From assembly GCA_900552565.1 (NCBI GenBank), contig USAK01000029.1, positions 1-22,941 of the forward strand: a stretch of 22,941 nt of DNA, given 5' to 3'. This document shows, piece by piece, positions 14,929 to 21,200 of this stretch; positions within the stretch are counted from its first letter, which is position 1, and each line of letters begins with the position of its first letter. The notes under the pieces were generated by a model. It did no database searches. It saw only the letters and a program-made list of their open reading frames with translations, and was not told where the DNA came from. Both the position numbers and the translations under genes were made by a program. The stretch is from an uncultured Selenomonas sp. GTDB lineage: Bacteria > Bacillota > Negativicutes > Selenomonadales > Selenomonadaceae.

Positions 14929-15858
14929 ATGGAAGAAAACAGCAATAATTTTAGTGAGGTAAATCGGGCGAAGAGTGCGCGGCGTCAGGGGATGCTGGCG
15001 GCGCTGGCGACGTATTTGATTTGGGGTGTGCTGCCGCTTTACTGGAATCTGCTCGCGCGTGCGAATGCGAATGAGATTCTCGCGCACCGCATTGTCTGGT
15101 CGTTTCTGTTTATGCTGCTGGTGTTGGGGCTGACGAAGCGCTGGCGGAGGTTCAAGGCGGACTGCCGCGGGCTTTGGCAAAATAAGAGGCGCGGTGGGAT
15201 TCTTTTGGCGGCGGCGTTTATTATCAGCATCAATTGGCTTACGTATATCTGGGCGGTCAATCATAATCATGTGATTGATACGAGTATTGGGTATTATATT
15301 AATCCGCTGATGAGTGTGCTGTTTGGCATTATTTTTTTCCGTGAGCATATTGGCGGGCTGAAGAAGATCTGTATTCTGTTGGCGGCCATCGGGATTTTTT
15401 CGATGACGTATCAACTGGGCTCGCTGCCGTGGGTTTCGGTGGTGCTGGCGGTGTCGTTTTCGGTTTATGGAGCGTTGAAGAAGCAGCTACAGCTCAATCC
15501 GTTTTCGAGTATTACGCTGGAGACGCTTTTGATGCTGCCGTTTGCTCTGCCGTATATTGCACGGCTGATGATGTCGCCTGAAAATCATTTTTCGCTGGGG
15601 ACGCCGGATTTGGCGCTTTTTCTGATGGGAACGGGCGTGGTGACGGCGGTGCCGCTGGTGCTGTTTTCGTACGGGGCGAATCTTTTGCCGCTCAATGTGC
15701 TGGGGTTCTTTCAGTATATCAGTCCGACGATTGGGCTGCTGCTCGGGATTTTCTTTTTTCATGAGGAGTTCGGGCTGGCGCAGATCAGCGCGCTGGGGTT
15801 TATCTGGGTGGCGCTGGGACTGTTTACGGTGGCGGAGAGTCTGCAGAGGAAGGGATGA
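14929..15858 (+). CDS. rarD: RarD-type EamA/DMT superfamily transporter
   Basis: A 309-residue inner-membrane protein with ten hydrophobic segments in two EamA halves. RarD relatives are described as chloramphenicol-sensitivity or amino-acid-efflux type carriers, but the physiological substrate is not established. Typical RarD stretches are GMLAALATYLIWGVLPLYWNLL at residues 21-42, EILAHRIVWSF, NWLTYIWAVNHNHVIDTSIGYYINPL in the middle, and FFQYISPTIGLLLGIFFFHE near the C-terminus. AAAGGGG precedes the ATG at normal spacing. It is flanked on both sides by direct copies of the palindromic repeat and is richer in G-ending codons than the pyr genes. It appears monocistronic. Confidence 0.92.
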   Translation: MEENSNNFSEVNRAKSARRQGMLAALATYLIWGVLPLYWNLLARANANEILAHRIVWSFLFMLLVLGLTKRWRRFKADCRGLWQNKRRGGILLAAAFIISINWLTYIWAVNHNHVIDTSIGYYINPLMSVLFGIIFFREHIGGLKKICILLAAIGIFSMTYQLGSLPWVSVVLAVSFSVYGALKKQLQLNPFSSITLETLLMLPFALPYIARLMMSPENHFSLGTPDLALFLMGTGVVTAVPLVLFSYGANLLPLNVLGFFQYISPTIGLLLGIFFFHEEFGLAQISALGFIWVALGLFTVAESLQRKG

Positions 15859-15867
15859 GAGACGAAA

Positions 15868-15983
15868 CAAGGAGCTAAACGCACTTCGTTTGGACGACGC
15901 TCCTTGGCAAGGGTTCTGGTCGGTAAAAAATAAGTTCTTGACGCAGGCGGCCGAACGCTCCGCTTGTGTCAGGCCTCTGCCCC
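15868..15983 (+). repeat. Nested palindromic repeat, half copy D
   Basis: Contains the central stem and apex (GGAGC, TAAACGCACTTCGTTTGG, GCTCC), the right middle arm (GGTAAAAAATAAGTT) and the right outer arm GTGTCAGGCCTCTGCCCC (15966-15983). The left middle and left outer arms are missing, so the long hairpin cannot form. It starts ten bases after the rarD stop. Confidence 0.82.
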
Positions 15984-16178
15984 TCACGTTTTGGATGGCC
16001 CGCAGCTTGGCCGTCTCGTAAGGTGGGCTGGGGGAACGAGGCCATTGCTTCGCTCGGCCTCTTGGAGATTTTTTTTGGGGGCTCGTCCGCGCTCGGTTGG
16101 TGGGAGTGGCGGGCAAGGCCTTTGCTTTGCTCGGCCTCTTGGCGGTATTTTATTATATGAGGAAAGGATTTATATATT
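15984..16178. repeat. Non-coding region with hairpin repeat copies 2 and 3
   Basis: No gene is seen. Copy 2 of the GAGGCC hairpin is at 16036-16065 (CGAGGCCATTGCTTCGCTCG). Copy 3 is at 16113-16143, diverged to AAGGCCTTTGCTTTGCTCGG, with TCTTGG conserved in all. The mazG leader follows, with AGGAAAGGA at about 16160-16168. Confidence 0.6.
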
Positions 16179-16676
16179 ATGGAAGGAAAACGTCAGGATA
16201 CAGCTGCGGCGATTCTTCGGCTGCAGCAGATTGTCGCGAAACTGCGGTCAAAAGAGGGCTGTCCTTGGGACAGAAAGCAGACGCATGAAAGTCTGAAGCC
16301 GGCCTGCATTGAGGAGGCGGCGGAGGTGCTTGGCGGAATTGCTATCCTTAAGGCAACGGGGAAGGCTGAGAACTTGAAGGAAGAGCTCGGGGACCTTTTG
16401 CTGCAGGTGGTTTTTCATGCGCAGCTGGCAGAGGAAGAGGGGCTGTTTTCTTTGGCGGATGTGATGGAAACCGTCTCTGACAAGATGGTGCGCCGTCATC
16501 CGCATGTGTTCCATGAGCCGATGCTGGCGGAGGATGGCCGGCCTTTGACGGAGTGGAAGGAGATTAAGGCGGCGGAGAAGCAGGGGCGTGAATGGGAAGA
16601 GGCGTATCTTCCTGAGGCGTTCGGTGAGGCTGCGGCGCTTATGGAAAGGGCAAAGGCCAGAAAGGGGATTTCCTGA
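16179..16676 (+). CDS. mazG: MazG nucleotide pyrophosphohydrolase, single-domain
   Basis: Hydrolyses nucleoside triphosphates to monophosphate and pyrophosphate, cleaning the nucleotide pool or lowering the (p)ppGpp response. At 165 residues it has one MazG domain, against two in E. coli MazG (263). The metal-binding pattern is clear: CPWDRKQTHESLKPACIEEAAEV with EEAAE at 45-49, then EELGDLLLQVVFHAQLAEEEG with ExxD at 69-72, followed by SDKMVRRHPHVF. The end of the protein, YLPEAFGEAAALMERAKARKG, keeps the start of the linker seen before the second domain in long forms. The stop shares one base with the ATG of a decayed MFS fragment. Confidence 0.92.
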   Translation: MEGKRQDTAAAILRLQQIVAKLRSKEGCPWDRKQTHESLKPACIEEAAEVLGGIAILKATGKAENLKEELGDLLLQVVFHAQLAEEEGLFSLADVMETVSDKMVRRHPHVFHEPMLAEDGRPLTEWKEIKAAEKQGREWEEAYLPEAFGEAAALMERAKARKGIS

Positions 16677-16975
16677 TGACGGAGGCGCAGATACAAAAGG
16701 CGGCCATGCTGACGATGCGTCTTTGGGGCGACTGGCTTACACAAAAAATAGGCCAGAAGACTGTCGTGCTTGCGGCAGTATGCTGGCCTTTCTGGGATTC
16801 GTGCTCATCATCACGATGAACGTGCAGATTCTTCTGTATATCGGTTTTTTCCTCGTCGGTATCGGCTGCGCCAATGTCGTGCCGATTTTCTATTCACTGC
16901 TCGGCAAACAGCACGTCATGCCCATCCGTCTGGCGGTGCCGGCGGTCATTGCGGCCTACGTTTACCGGCACATTC
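16676..16975 (+). pseudogene. MFS transporter remnant, truncated and frameshifted
   Basis: About 100 codons remain of a transporter that is normally near 400. From ATG 16676 the frame reads AAMLTMRLWGDWLTQKIGQKTVVL, the cytoplasmic loop and following helix of a major facilitator protein, and then becomes nonsense. The +2 shifted frame, from about 16780, continues it as MLAFLGFVLIITMNVQILLY, FLVGIGCANVVPIFYSLLG and MPIRLAVPAV. The last membrane helices are missing where the minus-strand methyltransferase gene ends. It therefore has an N-terminal deletion, one internal frameshift and a C-terminal deletion. The first breakpoint falls right at the mazG stop. It is not expected to make a functional carrier. 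Confidence 0.75.
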
Positions 16976-16983
16976 TTGACGGA

Positions 16984-17652
16984 TCATTTGCGGCCTTCGA
17001 CGCAGACCCAGCCATGCTGTTTTTCGATATGAACCGCGGCGAAAGTAAAGCCGGCGGCGCGGAAGATTTTCTCGAAGGTCTCTGGGGTCGGATTGTAGAG
17101 ATGATACTTCTGGATGTTTTCCTGCACTTCTGCCGGCAGGCCCTCATGGCCGTAAATCTCGGCGATGAGCAGGAACGTGCCGCCCGTCTTGAGCACGCGC
17201 GCGACTTCCTTGAGATTTTCCGGCGGATCGGGCCAGAAGTAGAAGCTTTCGACGGTCGTGATTTTGTCAAAGCTCTCGTCAGCGAACGGGAGCGTTTCGA
17301 CGGAGCCCTCGATGATGTCCATTTTGCCCGCGGCAATGGCCTCGGCATTTGTCTTTTTTGACGCAGCAACCGATGTTTTGGAATAGTCCACACTAGTCAG
17401 ATGGCCGGTGTGGATTTTTTTGCTCATGTTCCGCAGGTTTGCCCCGCCGCCGCAGCCGATGTCGAGTACATTCTCATCGCCGCGCCAGTGGAAAAACGAA
17501 CGTCCCCAAGCGGTGCATTCGGCGTGGCTCTTGTTCATGCGCGCGAGCATCTGCTCGCCGGCTGTGCCCGCCGGTTTGGCCGGATTGCCCTCGGCCGTAA
17601 TTTTCCTCTGCTGTGCCAGCTGGTCAGCCGTCATATCCGTGGTATTGCTCAT
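16984..17652 (-). CDS. Class I SAM-dependent methyltransferase (type 11 domain)
   Basis: A 222-residue soluble enzyme of unknown substrate. Motif I is NVLDIGCGGGANLRNM (61-76), with LTSVDYSKTSV for ribose binding, IIEGSVETLPFADESFDKITTVESFYFWPD around motif III-IV and RVLKTGGTFLLIAEIYG. The FYFWPDP stretch and the N-terminal KPAGTAGEQMLARMN are seen in many small-molecule methyltransferases of anaerobic Firmicutes (from memory). AGGAAG lies seven bases before the ATG. It is not closely similar to the other methyltransferase in the window. It converges on the MFS remnant. Confidence 0.88.
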   Translation of the reverse strand: MSNTTDMTADQLAQQRKITAEGNPAKPAGTAGEQMLARMNKSHAECTAWGRSFFHWRGDENVLDIGCGGGANLRNMSKKIHTGHLTSVDYSKTSVAASKKTNAEAIAAGKMDIIEGSVETLPFADESFDKITTVESFYFWPDPPENLKEVARVLKTGGTFLLIAEIYGHEGLPAEVQENIQKYHLYNPTPETFEKIFRAAGFTFAAVHIEKQHGWVCVEGRK

Positions 17653-17737
17653 AAAATATCTTCCTTCCTATATGTTCTATGGATATTTACTGTCGCTTTC
17701 AGTTTAACAGATTTTTTCCGAAAGCACAAAACAACAA

Positions 17738-17761
17738 AAAATGGCCGCCGAAGCAGCCATT
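17738..17761 (-). terminator. Rho-independent terminator, minus strand
   Basis: On the minus strand AATGGCTGC, TTCG tetraloop, GCGGCCATT (one G-U pair) and then TTTTTT. It lies ten bases after the stop of the small remnant at 17771-17890. Confidence 0.8.
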
Positions 17762-17770
17762 GGTGCGTGT

Positions 17771-17890
17771 TCAGTCTTTGCGTTCGCAGGAGACGAGCAG
17801 CCGCAAACTATCACAAACATCTGCGTCTTCCATGTCGAACACCTCGCTTTCATTTTTCCGGAAATAATCGGCCAGCAAGTCGTGGGAGAC
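17771..17890 (-). pseudogene. 3' end of an unidentified minus-strand gene
   Basis: An open stretch of 39 codons ends in TGA directly before a strong terminator. It reads LLADYFRKNESEVFDMED and then DVCDSLRLLVSCERKD. An in-frame TAG lies immediately upstream (17893-17891) and no start with a ribosome site is present; the only Met (VFDMED) is near the middle. It looks like the tail of a gene whose body was lost. I do not recognise the family. A short independent peptide from the internal ATG is possible but unsupported. Confidence 0.45.
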
Positions 17891-17907
17891 CTAGAATTCT
17901 TTTTGTA

Positions 17908-17936
17908 TTCTCTTTATCGAAATCGTATGTTATAAT
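17908..17936 (+). promoter_or_regulatory. Candidate promoter of the adhesin locus
   Basis: A perfect TATAAT (17931-17936) with only a weak -35 (TTCTCT, 17908-17913) at 17 bases. The leader would be about 280 bases. It includes a hairpin ATCGGGA/TCCCGAT (17943-17949, 17960-17966) and a second one, TGGAGGG/CCCTCCA, at about 17995-18020. Confidence 0.4.
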
Positions 17937-18017
17937 AAAATTATCGGGAGTATTTGCTGTTCCCGATGGCCACCAACGATAGGCGGTTTGATGATGGAGG
18001 GATTTTTGTACACCCTC

Positions 18018-18226
18018 CACAGCGGACTGTCGTCAATGCGGGCGGCAAGGCCATCACGAACGTCACCAACAATATCGGCGACCTCTCCGACAGTGCCATG
18101 AAGTATGATGCCGACACGAACAAGACGAAGATCACGCTGGCAGGCGAGGGTGGCACAACCATCACGAACCGTTCATTCGTATCAAATCATTCATCAATCA
18201 AAAAAGAAAAGGGGAAGATCACATGA
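18018..18226 (+). pseudogene. Adhesin stalk fragment in the leader of the intact adhesin
   Basis: In the frame that ends with TGA at 18224-18226, the bases read TVVNAGGKAITNVTNNIGDL, SDSAMKYDADTNKTKITLAG and EGGTTITN. This is typical stalk sequence of trimeric autotransporter adhesins. It has no signal peptide, head or anchor. The frame opens at a TTG (17954) with no adhesin-like sequence before 18018. After TTITN the sequence changes to an unrelated Ser/Lys-rich tail that holds the ribosome site of the next gene. The TGA overlaps the ATG of the intact adhesin. It is most simply a leftover from recombination or deletion among adhesin genes. Confidence 0.65.
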
Positions 18227-21200
18227 ACCGGATTTACAAGGTCATCTACAGTAAAGCACATCAATGCTACATCGTCGTATCAGAACTTGCAAAGAGGAAT
18301 CATAAGAGCAGCCAGCCGTCCATCGACCACAGCACCCCAGCCCTGGCCCGCATCATCGCCCTGGCCCTCACCGCCGGTGCCCTGACGTGGGGAAGCACGC
18401 CAGGCATCAGCTGGGCCGCGAATAATACAGCAGGAAGTGGCGATGGCGTTGCCGTTGGTACAGGCAGCAGTGCACCAAAGGCAGAAAATGTTGCCATCGG
18501 TAAGGGAGCTACTATTAGTTATTCTGGCGGTGTTGGACAACCGTCTACAGGTGACATTGTGATTGGTGGCGGTGCTCATATCAATAACTACATTGATCAA
18601 GGCGGTGGCATCGCAATTGGTGCTAATTCTTTTGTTGAAAATATGACAGGAGGATTGGAACGTTCATTTGATTTTAAACAGGCTGGCTATTTTATCATTG
18701 GGGGGGAGCCACGTGGTTTACCTTGGGACCCGACTAAAATGGTAACTGGAGTAGCTGTTGGACAAAATACATATGCGCGTTCTGGCAGTATTATGCTTGG
18801 CACCCATAATTATAAAGGGGATTTAGGCGATGTAACTGTTGATAGTGCAAATACTAAAGCTCAAAATATGTCGTTATTTTCAACAACATTAGGAGCAAAT
18901 AGCTATTCTAATGGCCTTTTTTCTTCGGTAACAGGTGCATATTCGATAGCTTCTTCTGACTATAGTGGCGGTGAACATGCCAGTAAAAATTTTGGTGCAA
19001 CTATTACGGGCTCACTGAATAGTATTGAATCGGCAACGTCATCAAATGAGTATTCTGGTGTTGCCAACAGCATTGTGGGCTTGGCCAACAGGACTTCTAA
19101 TTCCAATGGCTCTCTGATTTTTGGCGCAGGTAACGAAATTAAGAATTCCATTACTGATATTTCTGCTCCTACAAGCGGTGGAGATTCATCGAAGGCTTTG
19201 CAGGACAGCTTGATGAAGGCAGTGCAGGATAGCGAAAGCGGTGGAGCTACGCTTGCCATTGGTGGTGGAAATAAAGCGGATTATACCCAAAAAACATCTA
19301 TTATTGGTGTGAATAATAGCGTAGTAGGAGAAAAGAGCAGTATCAGCTCTTATAATTCTATTAATGGTTTTAAAAATACGGTAACAAATGCCAGCCATGT
19401 AAAGGTACTGGGTCAGAATGTTACGATCAATAAGGGCGCCGATTCCAACACGGTCATCGGTGATTATCGCACCGTAGCAGAAGGCCAGACCCATAACGTG
19501 ATTATCGGCAATGCCGACGAAACGGCGCCCATCACAACAGAGAAAAAAGACACAGTCATCCTCGGTCATAATGCTAATGCCACTATCGATGGCGGTGTAG
19601 CCCTGGGTGCCGGTTCTGTAGCTGCTATCGATAAGGATCAAATCGGTTATGACCCGGCAAATGGTGAACATCAGACTGATACCACTGGCACCTGGAAATC
19701 GACGGCAGCTGCCGTTTCCGTCGGTGATGCTTCTAAGAAGATTACCCGTCAGATTACCAATGTCGCTGCCGGCAGTGAAGATACGGATGCCGTCAACGTG
19801 GCACAGCTCAAAGCTATCAGCAATACCGTTGATGCTTCGAAGACGAAGTATTACAGTGTCAATGATTCTGCTCCAGGTGCTATATTCGACAATGAAGAGT
19901 TTGAAAAACATTATACAAATAAAAATAATGATGGCGCAAAATCGTATTATGCAATGGCTGCGGGATATGGTACATATGCGGCTGGAGACGCAAGTACTGT
20001 TATCGGCTCATATTCTGTAATTCAAAATGATAAAGTTAAAGATGGAGACGATGAAGATTTATCCCCTCAAGGGGCTACTGCTGTATCTGTAGGATCGTTT
20101 AATTTCAATTTAAACACTCCAATTAAATCATCTAACGATTTTTCAAAATGGTACAGTGGGACAGCTAATAGTATTGTTGGACAGGGGAATCTGACAAAGG
20201 ATTCTAACGGTGTTTTGATTTACGGTGCTGGCAATAAGATTACTAACTCGTACAGAGGCGATGTACCGATTAATATGTTGGCTGCTTCCATGAATTCCGA
20301 GAATTCCGACGTTTATCAGAATCCGGAATCGTTCACAGATAAAGTCGGCGAAGCTGTTTTACAGAGCGGTGGACAGGTCATGGCTATTGGCGGTGGCAAC
20401 GTAGCAGATAAAGCCTATATGACGCAGCTGATGGGTGTGGGCAATAAAGTACAAGGGGCTGATATCACTTTCACTCCTCCGGAATTACAGGATGATGAGG
20501 AAAACTATGAACGTTATATTACGGCCTTTAATAGTGCATTTAATAAGCAGGCAACAAGACTGAACTATGTAGATGGTTTCTATAATAATCTCACAAATGC
20601 AAAGAATGATTATGTCATTGGTATGGCAAATGACATTTCTGGTGATGATGTAAGCAGCAATAAATCGAATATCGTCATTGGTGACTTCCATCAGATGAAG
20701 AATGGTAGTAATAATATCATTTTAGGATCACAAGATGGGAAACTGACTCAGAAGAGATATAACACAGATGGAACTCTGGGTACAAAGGAAAGTGTAAATC
20801 GTTTTACACATCAGGAAAAACTTGCCGATGCCGTCATGATTGGCCATAATGCGGATGTACTGAAAAATGGCGGCGTAGCCCTCGGTGCTGATTCCATTGC
20901 TTCTACCGAAGCAGGAATTGCAGGCTTTGATCCCCAGAGTAGGAAGCATGTCAACTCCGAGAAGGATTATTCCACATGGGTATCCACGGATGCCGCCGTT
21001 TCTGTCGGCGGTGCAGACCATGAAGTGAAATATAAGGACAAGGAAGGCAAGGAACAGGTACAGATTGTAAAATCCACCCGTCAGATTACTAATGTTGCAG
21101 CCGGTAAAGAGGATACAGATGCTGTCAACGTGGCACAGCTGAAAGCCATTAGCAGTACGATGAATACGGATATCGCTGCATCTAAGACGCATTTCTACAG

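Larger units (their letters stand above)
14659..16065 (+). repeat. Two direct repeats of about 195 bp flanking rarD
   Basis: The right half of copy C with its downstream flank (14659-14857) is repeated at 15868-16065. Both share CAAGGAGCTAAACGCAC, TTCTTSACGCAGGCGGCCG, GTGTCAGGCCTCTGCCCCTC, GCCGTCTCGTAAGG and CGAGGCCATTGCTTCGCTCG. The first 130 bases are nearly identical. The only gene between them is rarD. Recombination between the copies would excise or duplicate that gene. Confidence 0.8.

Noticed and set aside
16588..17361. A 257-codon plus-strand frame
   Set aside because: Its parts have three different origins: an off-frame of mazG, the MFS remnant, and antisense of the methyltransferase. 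It is not a gene.
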